This document shows positions 25,792-35,054 of a stretch of DNA of 64,000 bases, piece after piece (position 1 is the stretch's first letter; each line of letters opens with the position of its first letter). Location of the stretch: NCBI GenBank assembly GCA_002480495.1, contig DLCG01000020.1, forward strand, positions 131,604 through 195,603, written 5' to 3'. The notes beneath the pieces are model-generated. The model saw only the letters and a program-made list of their open reading frames with translations, ran no database searches and was not told the origin of the DNA. This DNA comes from Rhodobiaceae bacterium UBA7804 (GTDB lineage: Bacteria; Pseudomonadota; Alphaproteobacteria; Parvibaculales; Parvibaculaceae). The position numbers were made by a program, and so were the translations under genes.

Positions 25792-27212
25792 ACGCGGTGA
25801 TCGAAGGGGCGGTGCCGGAGCTGCAGCCGCCGCATGAGACGGGCGGGAAGGAACCCGCTTCCAATATCGCCCAGGGCGCCTGGGTGCTCTATGAATGGGC
25901 GAACCAGACCTATTTCTCGCTCATCACCATCTTTCTCTTTCCGCCCTTCTTCACGCAGGTGCTGGCGGCAAATCCCATCGAGGGTCAGGCCCAGTGGGGC
26001 TATGTGCAGGCGGTGGCCGGCATTTCGATTGCACTCCTGAGCCCGCTGCTCGGCGCAATGGCGGATGCGGCGGGGCCGCGCAAGCCCTGGATCGTCGTCA
26101 CGACGCTCATCTGCGCGGCGGGCTGTTTCGCGCTCTGGTTCGCGGTGCCGGGATCGCCGCTTCTCCCGGTCATGGTCGCGCTGGTCGTCGCCGCTATCGG
26201 CATGGAATTCACGATCATCTTCGCCAACGCCATGCTGCCCACCATCGCATCCGACAGGCGCATCGGCCTTCTCTCGGGCATCGGCATCGGTGTCGGGCAG
26301 CTTGCCGCCATTGTCGCGCTCGTTCTGGTGCTGATCCTGCTGCAGCTGCCGGGCGAGGTGGAGGCATCCTTCATTCCCGCAGAACCGATTTTCGGTCTGT
26401 CGAAGGAAGCGCATGAGACGGACCGCATCATCGGGCCGATCTCGGGCCTCTGGTTCCTCGTCTTCATGCTGCCGCTGCTCATTCTCGTACCGGACCAGAA
26501 GAGCCGCGGCATCAGCCGCTCGGAAGCGGCGCGCGAGGGACTGCACCGCCTCGTTGCGACGCTGCGCTCGGTGCGCCATTTCCGCAATGTGGCGCTCTAT
26601 CTCTTCTCGCGCATGCTTTTCTACGATGGCATGACGGCGATCTTCGTTTTCGGCGGCATTCTCGCGGCGGGCATTTTCGGCTGGGGCGCGATGGAGATGG
26701 CCGTCTACGGTATCTGGGTGACGCTGTTCGCGGCGTTCGGCGCATTTGTGGGCGGCTGGGTCGATCTCAGGATCGGCTCGAAGCGGACGCTCGTCTGGTC
26801 GCTTCTCGGCGTGATCGCCACCTTCCTGCTGCTCCTCTCCTTCGACCGCGACAGGATTTTCTATGTCGTCACTGTGCCGGTGGCGGCGGATGCCGGTGCC
26901 TTCACCACATTGCCGCAGCAGCTCTTCCTGCTGACGGTCGGTCTCTTCGGGCTTGCGGTGGGGCCTGTCATTGCCTCGAGCCGCACCATGATGGCGCGGA
27001 TCAGCCCGCGCGAAATGATGACGGAGTTCTTCGGTCTCTTCGCGCTTGTCGGGAAGGCGACGGCCTGGATCGCGCCGCTTCTCATCGGCATCGTGACAGA
27101 GGCAACGCAGAACCAGCGCTTCGGCCTGATGGTGGTCGTACCGCTGATCCTCGCGGGCCTGATCGGCCTTTTCTTCGTGAAGGAAGAGCGCGCCAGCGCC
27201 GTGGTTCACTGA
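25788..27212 (+). CDS. MFS transporter, UMF1/Atg22-like (second of tandem pair)
   Basis: This 474-residue paralogue of the previous gene shares the same landmarks: GAWVLYEWANQTYFSLITIF, GPRKPWIVV and ASSRTMMARISPREMMTEFFGLFAL. Translation starts at a TTG that overlaps the upstream TGA (TTGA), so the two are coupled. The pair probably arose by tandem duplication. The two proteins may form a heteromeric transporter or have split substrates; the sequence does not say which. Confidence 0.88.
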   Translation: MNAVIEGAVPELQPPHETGGKEPASNIAQGAWVLYEWANQTYFSLITIFLFPPFFTQVLAANPIEGQAQWGYVQAVAGISIALLSPLLGAMADAAGPRKPWIVVTTLICAAGCFALWFAVPGSPLLPVMVALVVAAIGMEFTIIFANAMLPTIASDRRIGLLSGIGIGVGQLAAIVALVLVLILLQLPGEVEASFIPAEPIFGLSKEAHETDRIIGPISGLWFLVFMLPLLILVPDQKSRGISRSEAAREGLHRLVATLRSVRHFRNVALYLFSRMLFYDGMTAIFVFGGILAAGIFGWGAMEMAVYGIWVTLFAAFGAFVGGWVDLRIGSKRTLVWSLLGVIATFLLLLSFDRDRIFYVVTVPVAADAGAFTTLPQQLFLLTVGLFGLAVGPVIASSRTMMARISPREMMTEFFGLFALVGKATAWIAPLLIGIVTEATQNQRFGLMVVVPLILAGLIGLFFVKEERASAVVH

Positions 27213-27248
27213 CAGGGTGGTTACACGGATGGCGCGGTCACTTCCGCC

Positions 27249-28862
27249 TCAGTGCCGGAAGTGGCGCATGCCCGTCATCACCATGGCGAGGCCCTTTTCG
27301 TCAGCCGCCGCGATCACTTCATCGTCGCGCACCGAACCGCCCGGCTGGATCACGGCCGTCGCGCCCGCTTCCGCCGCCGACAGAAGCCCGTCGGCGAAGG
27401 GGAAGAAGGCATCCGAGGCGACGACGGAGCCAATGGTGGCAGGCGTCTTTTCGCCGACCGCCTCCGCCGCGTCCTGCGCCTTTCGCGCAGCGATCCGCGC
27501 CGAGTCGACGCGGCTCATCTGGCCCGCGCCGATGCCCACCGTCGCGCCGTTCCGCACATAGACGATGGCATTCGACTTCACATGCTTGCAGACGCGGAAG
27601 GCGAATTTCAGGTCTTCCATTTCCTGCTGGGAAGGTGCGCGCTTCGTCACGACCTTGAGGTCGAGCGCATCGACGCGGCCATTGTCGCGCGACTGGACAA
27701 GCATGCCGCCAGCGACCGACTTGTAGTAGAGGCCGGGCGAGCCCGCATCGGGAAGGCCATGCGTGATGAGAAGGCGAAGGTTCTTCTTCGCGCCGATGAT
27801 GCGGCGCGCATCCTCGTCCGCGTCCGGCGCGATAATCACTTCCGTGAAGATGCGCGCGATCTCTTCCGCCGTCTCGCCGTCGAGCGGGCGGTTCGACGCG
27901 ATGATGCCGCCAAAGGCCGAGACGGGGTCGCAGGCAAGCGCCTTCTTGTAGGCATCCGCGAGCGTCTCGCCCGTCGCGACACCGCAGGGGTTCGCATGCT
28001 TGATGATGGCGATGGCGGGCGCGAGCTTCGGGTCGAACTCGGCGACAAGCTCGAAGGCCGCGTCCGTGTCGTTGATGTTGTTGTAGGAAAGCTCCTTGCC
28101 CTGCAGCTGCTCGGCATTCGACACGCCGGGGCGCTTCTCGCCGGTCACATAGAAGCTTGCGACCTGATGCGGGTTTTCGCCATAGCGCAGCGTCTGCTTG
28201 AGGCTGCCGCCAAAGGCGCGGTAGTCCGGCGCCGTCTCGCCCAGGGCATCCGCCATCCAGTTCGAGATCGCGGCGTCATAGGCGGCCGTCCGTGCATAGG
28301 CCTTCTGCGCAAGCTTCGTGCGCAGCGCGAGCGAGGTGCCGTTCTTCGTCTTCACTTCGTCGAGCACGGCGGCATAGTCTGCTGCGTCCACAACTACTGC
28401 CACATAGGCGTGGTTCTTCGCCGCCGCGCGGATCATGGCCGGTCCGCCAATGTCGATATTCTCGACGCATTCGTCGTAGGCAGCGCCCTTCGCCACCGTC
28501 GCCTCGAAGGGGTAGAGATTGACGACCAGAAGGTCGATGCCGCCGATCCCGTGTTCCTTCATTGCCGCCGCATGTTCCGCGTCGTCGCGGATCGCGAGCA
28601 GGCCGCCATGAACCGTCGGATGCAGCGTCTTCACGCGCCCGTCCATCATCTCGGGAAAGCCCGTGAGATCCGCCACGTCCTTCACAGGCAGGGCCGCATC
28701 CTTGATCGCCTTCGCGGTGCCGCCGGTCGACACGAGTTCGACGCCTGCGTCATGAAGCGCCCGGGCGAATTCGATAAGGCCGGTCTTGTCGGAAACGGAA
28801 ATCAGGGCGCGGCGGACGCGCTGGACGTCAGCGGCTTTCGGATGGGCTTTCAGCGATACCAT
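27249..28862 (-). CDS. purH: bifunctional AICAR transformylase / IMP cyclohydrolase
   Basis: This 537-residue enzyme does the last two steps of IMP synthesis. The N-terminal MGS-like cyclohydrolase domain (RALISVSDKTGLIEFARAL...VSTGGTAKAI...DGRVKTLHPTVHGGLLA) is followed by the transformylase domain with IIKHANPCGVA and DAFFPFADGL. Length and motifs are normal. Its upstream region carries a Rhizobiales-type palindrome. In related genomes purH follows rpe and the heparinase gene; here a hot-dog thioesterase gene on the other strand sits between. Confidence 0.96.
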   Translation of the reverse strand: MVSLKAHPKAADVQRVRRALISVSDKTGLIEFARALHDAGVELVSTGGTAKAIKDAALPVKDVADLTGFPEMMDGRVKTLHPTVHGGLLAIRDDAEHAAAMKEHGIGGIDLLVVNLYPFEATVAKGAAYDECVENIDIGGPAMIRAAAKNHAYVAVVVDAADYAAVLDEVKTKNGTSLALRTKLAQKAYARTAAYDAAISNWMADALGETAPDYRAFGGSLKQTLRYGENPHQVASFYVTGEKRPGVSNAEQLQGKELSYNNINDTDAAFELVAEFDPKLAPAIAIIKHANPCGVATGETLADAYKKALACDPVSAFGGIIASNRPLDGETAEEIARIFTEVIIAPDADEDARRIIGAKKNLRLLITHGLPDAGSPGLYYKSVAGGMLVQSRDNGRVDALDLKVVTKRAPSQQEMEDLKFAFRVCKHVKSNAIVYVRNGATVGIGAGQMSRVDSARIAARKAQDAAEAVGEKTPATIGSVVASDAFFPFADGLLSAAEAGATAVIQPGGSVRDDEVIAAADEKGLAMVMTGMRHFRH

Positions 28863-28890
28863 GGGGCGGGCTCCGGTAGGGCGGGGGTTG

Positions 28891-28940
28891 GAGCGTTTTC
28901 AGGGAAAGTGGACCCGGTTTCCCGGCTCGAAAACGCGACA
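28891..28940. repeat. Rhizobiales-type palindromic element upstream of purH
   Basis: The bases gagcgttttcagggaaagtg, then gacccggtttcccggctcga, then aaacgcgaca match the architecture GAGCGTTTTC...AAGTGGAnnCCGGTT...GAAAACGC that I recall as a common intergenic palindrome of Rhizobiales. It lies in the purH leader and could fold. Confidence 0.6.
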
Positions 28941-29082
28941 CAACAGGAAATCCGGGCGATAGCATGAAACGGGCAAGGGGCCAAGGCGGCACGCCGTCCT
29001 TACGCCCGAGGTAATCGAAACGCGGCCTGGAAGGCGCTAGGCTCGCCGCCGCAACTCAGGAAAACCCGCAGGAATCCGCCAG

Positions 29083-29487
29083 ATGAGCCAACCTCTCGAC
29101 ATCTCCTATCTCCCCTTCGCCAATCTTCTCGGCATCGAGCTCGTGGAGGCCTCGCCCGACCGCGTGGTGGCGAAGCTTGAGGTCCGCAAGGAGCTCTGCA
29201 CCGTGCCGGACATCCTGCATGGCGGCGCGATCATGTCGTTTGCGGATACGGTGGGCGCGGTCGCGACGGTGCTGAACCTCAAGGGCGGCGCAACGACCAC
29301 GACGGTCGAGAGCAAGACCAATTTCCTCGCCCCGATTCCCCTCGGCGACACGGCGGTTGCGACCTGCGAGCCCTTTCACAAGGGCGGGCGGCTCATGGTC
29401 TGGCAGACGAAGATCACGCGGGGCGATGGCCGGCTCTGTGCCGTCGTCACGCAGAGCCAGATGGTGCTTGAGCCGAAAAAGGCCTGA
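29083..29487 (+). CDS. hot-dog fold thioesterase (PaaI-like)
   Basis: This 134-residue single hot-dog domain has the PaaI-type motif CTVPDILHGGAIMSFADTVGAVATVL and the strand pair TTTVESKTNFLAPIPLGDTAVATCEP. The family hydrolyses acyl- or aryl-CoA thioesters. The catalytic Asp/His pair is suggested by HGG and the nearby D. It is a single plus-strand gene between purH and the heparinase gene, facing the latter; the stops are 3 bases apart. Confidence 0.87.
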   Translation: MSQPLDISYLPFANLLGIELVEASPDRVVAKLEVRKELCTVPDILHGGAIMSFADTVGAVATVLNLKGGATTTTVESKTNFLAPIPLGDTAVATCEPFHKGGRLMVWQTKITRGDGRLCAVVTQSQMVLEPKKA

Positions 29488-29490
29488 CGG

Positions 29491-31422
29491 TCAGGCTTCC
29501 TCGCGCGGCGGCATCGTTCCGAAATCGAGGTCGAGATCGGGAAGCTCCGGCAGGTCCGCGTCCTCCCGCTTCGGGTGCCCGGCATTGCGCGTCGAAAGCC
29601 TGCGCCAGGCCCAGTTGACGCGCGCTTCGCCGCGGAAGACGCGGCCCGCCACCACGATCTGTTCGGCGCGGCGCGTCGTGTCGCCGGAACCCAGATAGAC
29701 GCTTTCCTCGATGGCGATTTCGCATTCGCCGCCGCCGGCGCGCGCACGGAATTGCCAGCCATCTCCGTTCGGCAGCAGCACAAGCACATTGGTGCGGTCA
29801 TGGGCGAGCGAAATCCGCGCATCGGGATGGATGTGAAAGCGGATCGTGAAGTCGGGGTCTTCCGGCACTCGGTGCCAGTAGAGCCGCTGCCATGGCTTGA
29901 AGCGCCGGGGGCTCACCGAGGTTTCCAGGCTGTCCTCGCCGCGCAGGTCCTCGCCCGTCGCCGAGAGGAAAAGGCGGCGGCGATGCACCAGCCCGAAAAG
30001 ACCGGCATAGCCGTCATGCGCCATTTCGAGCCAGACGCCCGCTTCGTTCTCGTTGCGGCGGCTTTCGACTTCGGCCGGTCCTTCCATCACGCGAGGGCCG
30101 AGCAGGCGGCGCGAAATCTTTCCCTTCAACATGCGCGCCGAAGAGGTGTCGGCAAGCACCAGCGTCGAATGCGCGGCGGTGGCGCGGCTCGCCGCCTCCC
30201 AGTCGGGACCGAGCACCTTGGTCGCGCCGCAATTCACGATCATGCGTGCGCGGCCCGCGCTCATCTCGAAGGAGAGGCAGCCAGCATGCGCTTCATGGCT
30301 GAAGGCGCCGGGCGGCGGCGGGCCGGTGTCGACCACGATGCTTGCGGGTCCCGCCGCAAGGCGCTGATAGCCGGAATGCGGTGCGAAACCGAAAGGGCGT
30401 CCCTTCGCGTCGTCGCGCGTAAGGGCGGCGTCGATCGCGCCCTCCGGTCCCTCTGTCGAGCCGTTGAAAAGCGCGAGCTTTCCATCGCCATGCCGGAAGA
30501 AGCGCAGCATCGGTGTCATGCGGTCGATGGCGTCGCGCACCGGTTTCGGAACCTCGATGCGGCGCGCGGACAGTGCGTCGCGCAGCGACAGGAGGTCGAG
30601 CAGGATCGACAACTGCGCGGAAGGGTTGCGGCTCACATGGCCGCCATCGGGCAGGATCTGGCGGTCGAGTTCGCGGCAGAGCAGCTTCAGCCCCTTCGCC
30701 AGACGCTTGTGGCCCTCTGAAAGGCAGAGGCCCGAAAAGGCAAGGCCGATCGCCGCGGTGATGCGCGGCTCGCCCGCCGGCGCAATCGCGGCGACGCGTG
30801 CGAGGTGTCGTGCCTGACGCGCCATGTTGCGCAGAAGCGTCGAGCGGTAGACGAGTTCCGTGCCGTCGATGATGAGCGCGCCATTCGCGACCCAGGAGGT
30901 CAGGCGCCGTCCGATCACCTGCGGCCGCCAGGCGACGGAGTGCCAGTTGCCCTCGTTGGAAATCCAGTCGGCGACGAGCTTCTGCGCATAGCGTCTGGCC
31001 GTGTCGCCCGTATTCGTCTCATGCGCGGTGGTGAAGTGGCGCAGCCAGGAAAAGCCGTGCAGTTCCTCCGCCCATCTCTCGCTCGGCGGGTCGGCGGCGA
31101 AGGGCGAGGAGCCGCCCGGCGCGCGCAGCTGGCCGCCCGGCAGGAACCATCGGCCCTGGAAGAGCGCATCGGCGGCGGACGCCCGGCCGGGCCGGAGTTC
31201 CGGCGGATAGAGAACCATGTGGTCGGGCATGGGTCCGCGCAGCGTCTGGCCGTAGGCCCATGTGCCGAAGGCGCGGGCGAGAAGCGCGTCGCGCGTGCGG
31301 ATGATCGCCGCGCCAGCGAGGTCTATCGTGCGATTACCCGCGGAGGCGGGTGTACGCCGGACAGGCGTCCGCCGTTCTTCCCGTCCCTTTGCCTCGCCCG
31401 GCCTCGCACGCGTCTCGACCAT
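29491..31422 (-). CDS. heparinase II/III family protein
   Basis: This protein of about 643 residues has an alpha-helical toroid-like first half (GFSWLRHFTTA, WIxNEGNWHSVAWRPQVIGRR, RQILPDGGHVSRNPSAQLSILLDLL) and a beta-rich heparinase II/III second half (YQRLAAGPASIVVDTG, HAGCLSFEMSAG, RATAAHSTLVLADTSS). No secretion signal is seen. These proteins sit next to rpe and purH in many alphaproteobacteria and have no assigned polysaccharide. The ATG at 31422 has GGAGG upstream; a GTG at 31443 is the alternative. Confidence 0.85.
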   Translation of the reverse strand: MVETRARPGEAKGREERRTPVRRTPASAGNRTIDLAGAAIIRTRDALLARAFGTWAYGQTLRGPMPDHMVLYPPELRPGRASAADALFQGRWFLPGGQLRAPGGSSPFAADPPSERWAEELHGFSWLRHFTTAHETNTGDTARRYAQKLVADWISNEGNWHSVAWRPQVIGRRLTSWVANGALIIDGTELVYRSTLLRNMARQARHLARVAAIAPAGEPRITAAIGLAFSGLCLSEGHKRLAKGLKLLCRELDRQILPDGGHVSRNPSAQLSILLDLLSLRDALSARRIEVPKPVRDAIDRMTPMLRFFRHGDGKLALFNGSTEGPEGAIDAALTRDDAKGRPFGFAPHSGYQRLAAGPASIVVDTGPPPPGAFSHEAHAGCLSFEMSAGRARMIVNCGATKVLGPDWEAASRATAAHSTLVLADTSSARMLKGKISRRLLGPRVMEGPAEVESRRNENEAGVWLEMAHDGYAGLFGLVHRRRLFLSATGEDLRGEDSLETSVSPRRFKPWQRLYWHRVPEDPDFTIRFHIHPDARISLAHDRTNVLVLLPNGDGWQFRARAGGGECEIAIEESVYLGSGDTTRRAEQIVVAGRVFRGEARVNWAWRRLSTRNAGHPKREDADLPELPDLDLDFGTMPPREEA

Positions 31423-31475
31423 AGGAGACGGCCCTCCGTTCACGCGCCCCCGCTTGCCCGCCTGCGTTCTCGCGG

Positions 31476-32138
31476 TCAGGCGCCGCCGCGCAGTGTCTCG
31501 ATGTTCTTCGCATAGGCGGAAGGACCGCCCTTGAATGTCGCCGTGCCCGCGACGAGCACCGTCGCACCCGCCGCGATCGCGCGGGGCGCCGTTTCGAAGT
31601 TGATCCCGCCATCGACTTCGAGTTCGACGTTCAAGCCTTGTTCATCGATCCGCTTACGGATGATCTCTATGCGCTTCAGCTGGCTTTCGATGAAGCTCTG
31701 CCCGCCGAAGCCGGGGTTCACCGACATGACGAGCACGAGATCGATATCGCCGAGAAGCGGCCAGAGAAGTTCGAGCGGCGTGCCCGGATTGAGCGAGAGG
31801 CCCGCCTTCGCGCCCGCCGCCTTGATCGCCTGGATCGTGCGATGGGGATGGGGGCCTGCTTCCGGGTGGAAGGTAATGATGTCGGCGCCCGCCTTCGCGA
31901 AAGCGTCGATATAGAGATCCACCGGCGAAATCATCAGGTGGACGTCGAACACCTTGTCCGACCAGGGCTTGATCGCCTTCAGCACGTCCGGCCCGATGGT
32001 GATGTTCGGCACGAAGTGGCCGTCCATCACGTCGACATGAATATAGTCCGCGCCTGCCTCCGTGATGGCGCGCACTTCCTCGCCGAGACGCGCGAAGTCC
32101 GAAGCCAGAATCGACGGGGCGATCTTGATGCCGCTCAT
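31476..32138 (-). CDS. rpe: ribulose-phosphate 3-epimerase
   Basis: This 220-residue TIM-barrel enzyme interconverts ribulose 5-phosphate and xylulose 5-phosphate. Landmarks are APSILASDFARLGEEV, HVDVMDGHFVPNITIGP with the metal His and Asp, LMISPVDLYID, VMSVNPGFGGQSFI and VDGGINFETAP. The start at 32138 begins the usual N-terminus. It is immediately upstream of the heparinase gene on the same strand. Confidence 0.96.
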   Translation of the reverse strand: MSGIKIAPSILASDFARLGEEVRAITEAGADYIHVDVMDGHFVPNITIGPDVLKAIKPWSDKVFDVHLMISPVDLYIDAFAKAGADIITFHPEAGPHPHRTIQAIKAAGAKAGLSLNPGTPLELLWPLLGDIDLVLVMSVNPGFGGQSFIESQLKRIEIIRKRIDEQGLNVELEVDGGINFETAPRAIAAGATVLVAGTATFKGGPSAYAKNIETLRGGA

Positions 32139-32269
32139 GAGGTACCCGATGCCGGAAACAGGGAGGCGAAGCGGCGCACGCTCGCGCGCGCCCCGCAAAT
32201 CAGCCATTCCTCAGTGCTTAACAGCAAGATTCACGGGGTGCAAGCAGGCCCGTCGCATGGGGCCCGCCG

Positions 32270-33286
32270 TCAGCAAAGCTCCGCATCGAGGGCCGCCACG
32301 ACCTTTTCGAGGGGAATGCGTTCATGCTCCGGCCCGCCGAAATCCTGCGCCCAGAAGGTCGTGAGATGCGGGGTGCGGGGCGCGTATTTCGCGGGCGAAT
32401 GCCGGCCATAGAGAAGGATCAGCGGCACCTCGGAGATCGCGAGCATGTGCCCCAGGCCGGAATCGTTCGCCACCGCCAGGTCGAGCCGCTGTCCGAGCGC
32501 GGCGACGAGAAGCGGGCCGCGGGGTGCGTCTTCGGGCGCTTCGTCCTCGGGAAACCTCGCACCGGGCACGCCCGCGCGGATATCGTCCAGCATGAAGCGT
32601 TCGCTGGGGCCGATGAAGAAGACGGGTTGCCGCCCCCGCGCGCTTGCCTCGCGCGCGAGCGCTATGAAGCGTGTCAGCGGCCAGCGTTTGGTCGGATCGC
32701 CCGAACCGGGCGCCAGCCCCACATAGCGCGGACCGGGCGGCAATAGTTCTGCCGCGAGGCTGCGGTATTTCTCCGGTATCGCGATTGCCGCAGGATCGGT
32801 CAGGCTGTGCCCGCGCGATGCGAGATCGACGAGGCGCATCAGTCCGTCGACGAAATGCGCGGGCTTCTTTCTCGTCCATTCGCGGTTCACTTCTTCCGGC
32901 TTCACGCCCGAAAAGAGATAGTCGGCGGAGCTCGCGATGAAGAGACGGGGCTTCAGCGCGCGCTTCACCGCGAGGGAGCGCCAGGTGACGGTCTGCGTGT
33001 CGATCGCAATGTCGACCGGCCCGGCGTCTGTCCGGCGCGGCAGCAGGATTTCGAGGGGCGAGCGTCCGATGCCGGTCTCCTCGATCACGCGGGAGAGATA
33101 GGGCGCGGCCAGATCCTTCAATATGCCCGCATAGGCGGTCTTTCCTGCGGTCAGCCAGACGATCTCGGCGCGCGGAAATGTGGCGCGAAGGCTGCGCAGG
33201 AAAGGCAGCTTGAAAAGCCCGTCGCCGAGGAGCTCGGCGCCGGAAAAGACGGCGACGCGGCGAATGTTTTCCGGCCTGTCGCTCAT
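32270..33286 (-). CDS. glycosyltransferase family 9 (heptosyltransferase-like)
   Basis: This GT9-type enzyme of 338 residues has an N-terminal Rossmann half (RRVAVFSGAELLGDGLFKLPFLRSL) and the ADP-sugar binding half with VGLAPGSGDPTKRWPLTRF and ANDSGLGHMLAISEVPLILLYG. Members add heptose or similar sugars to lipopolysaccharide core. The start at 33286 overlaps the stop of the upstream methyltransferase (ATGA), so the two are coupled. The long in-frame region further upstream is inside that gene and rejected. Confidence 0.88.
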   Translation of the reverse strand: MSDRPENIRRVAVFSGAELLGDGLFKLPFLRSLRATFPRAEIVWLTAGKTAYAGILKDLAAPYLSRVIEETGIGRSPLEILLPRRTDAGPVDIAIDTQTVTWRSLAVKRALKPRLFIASSADYLFSGVKPEEVNREWTRKKPAHFVDGLMRLVDLASRGHSLTDPAAIAIPEKYRSLAAELLPPGPRYVGLAPGSGDPTKRWPLTRFIALAREASARGRQPVFFIGPSERFMLDDIRAGVPGARFPEDEAPEDAPRGPLLVAALGQRLDLAVANDSGLGHMLAISEVPLILLYGRHSPAKYAPRTPHLTTFWAQDFGGPEHERIPLEKVVAALDAELC

Positions 33287-34080
33287 GCGGGCTTGCGATA
33301 GGCGACGAGCGTCGTTCCCTTCAGATGCGCGAGCGGCAGCTCCTTGCCGAGCTCGTTCAGCGCCTTGAAGACGCCGGGGCAGCGCGGCGAGTAGTCGTGC
33401 CAGAGAACGTAGCCGCCGGGCGCGACCATGCGAAGCGCCTTCGCGCTGTCGCTCTTCACGTAGGAATAGGAATGCGCGCCGTCGACGAAGATGAGGTCCA
33501 TCTGCGCGGCATAGGGCGTCTCGTCGAACTTCGCGCTGTCGCCGAAGTGCTGCGTGACCTTCCCGGCGACGGGCGTGTCCTCGTAGTAGAACTTCTCGTA
33601 ATGCGACTCGCCGATGGCGATCTTGCGCCATTTCTCCGCATCCGGATCGTCCGCGTTGAACTCGTAATCGTCGTCGCCGCCCGCGAGATAGGTCAGCGTG
33701 TCGACCTTCGCATCCTCTGGCGCGTTGCGCGCCATGACATAGGTCGTGCGTCCCGTCGCGGTGCCGAATTCGAAGATGCGCTTCGCCTTCTTCGACAGCG
33801 CGCCGAGAACCCAGGTCTCGGTGTCGTTGATGCTGGCGAGCGCGCCCGCCTGCCCGATGAAGGCGATTTCGGAATCGCGGTTCGGTCCGAGGCCGGTCGA
33901 GCGGAAGATTTCGCTCCAGACGTCGATCGCGACATGCGGCACGGGCGGCTTGCCGAAATTCGGCCGGAGCTTCATGCGCACGCGCTGGCGCAACGCATAG
34001 GAGAGCGCCGCCGCGAAAGCGCCCGCGAAGAAGACCGCAAGGAAGACGAGAAACCAGAAGAGAAATGGCGAAACAGACAT
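33283..34080 (-). CDS. membrane-anchored class I methyltransferase
   Basis: This protein of about 265 residues begins with one membrane helix (FLFWFLVFLAVFFAGAFAAAL). A SAM-dependent methyltransferase domain follows, with FEFGTATGRTTYVMA, DLIFVDGAHSYSYVKSDSAKAL and WHDYSPRCPGVFKALNEL, as in the Methyltransf_24 group that often modifies glycans. The ATG at 34080 places the helix at the very N-terminus; an in-frame start 51 bases earlier is less likely. It is coupled to the GT9 gene, suggesting joint work on a surface polysaccharide or lipid-linked sugar. Confidence 0.83.
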   Translation of the reverse strand: MSVSPFLFWFLVFLAVFFAGAFAAALSYALRQRVRMKLRPNFGKPPVPHVAIDVWSEIFRSTGLGPNRDSEIAFIGQAGALASINDTETWVLGALSKKAKRIFEFGTATGRTTYVMARNAPEDAKVDTLTYLAGGDDDYEFNADDPDAEKWRKIAIGESHYEKFYYEDTPVAGKVTQHFGDSAKFDETPYAAQMDLIFVDGAHSYSYVKSDSAKALRMVAPGGYVLWHDYSPRCPGVFKALNELGKELPLAHLKGTTLVAYRKPA

Positions 34081-34202
34081 TCTGCCCCCGAAAAGTTCAG
34101 GCGCCGCGTCCCGGCCCGCCGCGCCTTTCAATCACCGGCCAAGATACATTCGGCCCGGAAAAAGACCAGAAAAAGAGCGTCGCAGGGGGAAGACGGGAAA
34201 GG

Positions 34203-34964
34203 TCAGAGTTTGCGCGCCAGCACCTTGAGGCGCGATTTCGGGCTCCAGATGAAGCGGATCACCTCGAAGCCGTGATCGGTGAGAAAGCGCCGCATCGCTT
34301 TCCTGGTGAAATAGTGGAGATGCTGCGGCGGAAAGACTTCCTTCCAGGCCGTGAAATCCCGCGGCACGCGCCAGTGTCCCGCGTCCGGCGTGGTGAGATA
34401 GAGCAGCGCGCCCGGCTTCAGCCGGCCGCGCATCGCCTCGAAATAGGCGTGCGGATCGGGCAGGTGCTCGATGACCTCGATCATGAAGGCGAAGTCGAAA
34501 TCCTTCCAGTCCTCCGGCAGGCTTTCCACCGGCCCGGCGTGATACCGTCCCGATGGATATTGTTTTCGCGCGATGCCGACGCTCTCCTCGTCGATATCCA
34601 CGCCATAGGCCTCGAAGCCGAGGCGATGGGCCGCTTCGACGGCCGTACCGATGTTGCAGCCGAAATCGATGAAGCGGGGTCCCTTCGCCAGACGGCGATA
34701 CCGCTTGATCTGCTTCATCGCGCGCTGAACCTTGCGGTCGGCCTTGGCGGAATAAAGCGTGTTCGAGGAATATTTTTCGTAGATCGCCGCGATCTCGTCG
34801 AGCGGCGGTGTCGGATGGACGAAATGGAAGCCGCAGCCCTCGCAATGGAAGATGCGATATCCATGCGATGTTCCGGCGAACCGGAAATTCGTGCCGCGGC
34901 AGATGATGCAGGTCGAAGGTTCCGCAGCGTCTCGGGCTGTCTTTGCTGGTTCTGTCTGCGTCAC
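34203..34964 (-). CDS. class I methyltransferase with zinc ribbon
   Basis: This 253-residue protein has an N-terminal CxxC...CxxC zinc ribbon (CIICRGTNF, FHCEGCGFHFVHP). The SAM-binding domain has FIDFGCNIGTAVEAA, AYGVDIDEESVGIARKQYP and FMIEVIEHLPDPHAYFEAM. This layout is typical of sugar C-methyltransferase-like and related cell-surface glycan enzymes. It lies upstream of the TM methyltransferase and GT9 genes on the same strand, so the three form one functional block. Confidence 0.85.
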   Translation of the reverse strand: MTQTEPAKTARDAAEPSTCIICRGTNFRFAGTSHGYRIFHCEGCGFHFVHPTPPLDEIAAIYEKYSSNTLYSAKADRKVQRAMKQIKRYRRLAKGPRFIDFGCNIGTAVEAAHRLGFEAYGVDIDEESVGIARKQYPSGRYHAGPVESLPEDWKDFDFAFMIEVIEHLPDPHAYFEAMRGRLKPGALLYLTTPDAGHWRVPRDFTAWKEVFPPQHLHYFTRKAMRRFLTDHGFEVIRFIWSPKSRLKVLARKL

Positions 34965-35054
34965 TGATCCCGTCCGGGTGATTGCGGCGAAAGACTGCCG
35001 CCCGCCCCTCGATCCGTCAACAAGGGAATGGGAAGGCGGGGTTCGCTTCGTGCC

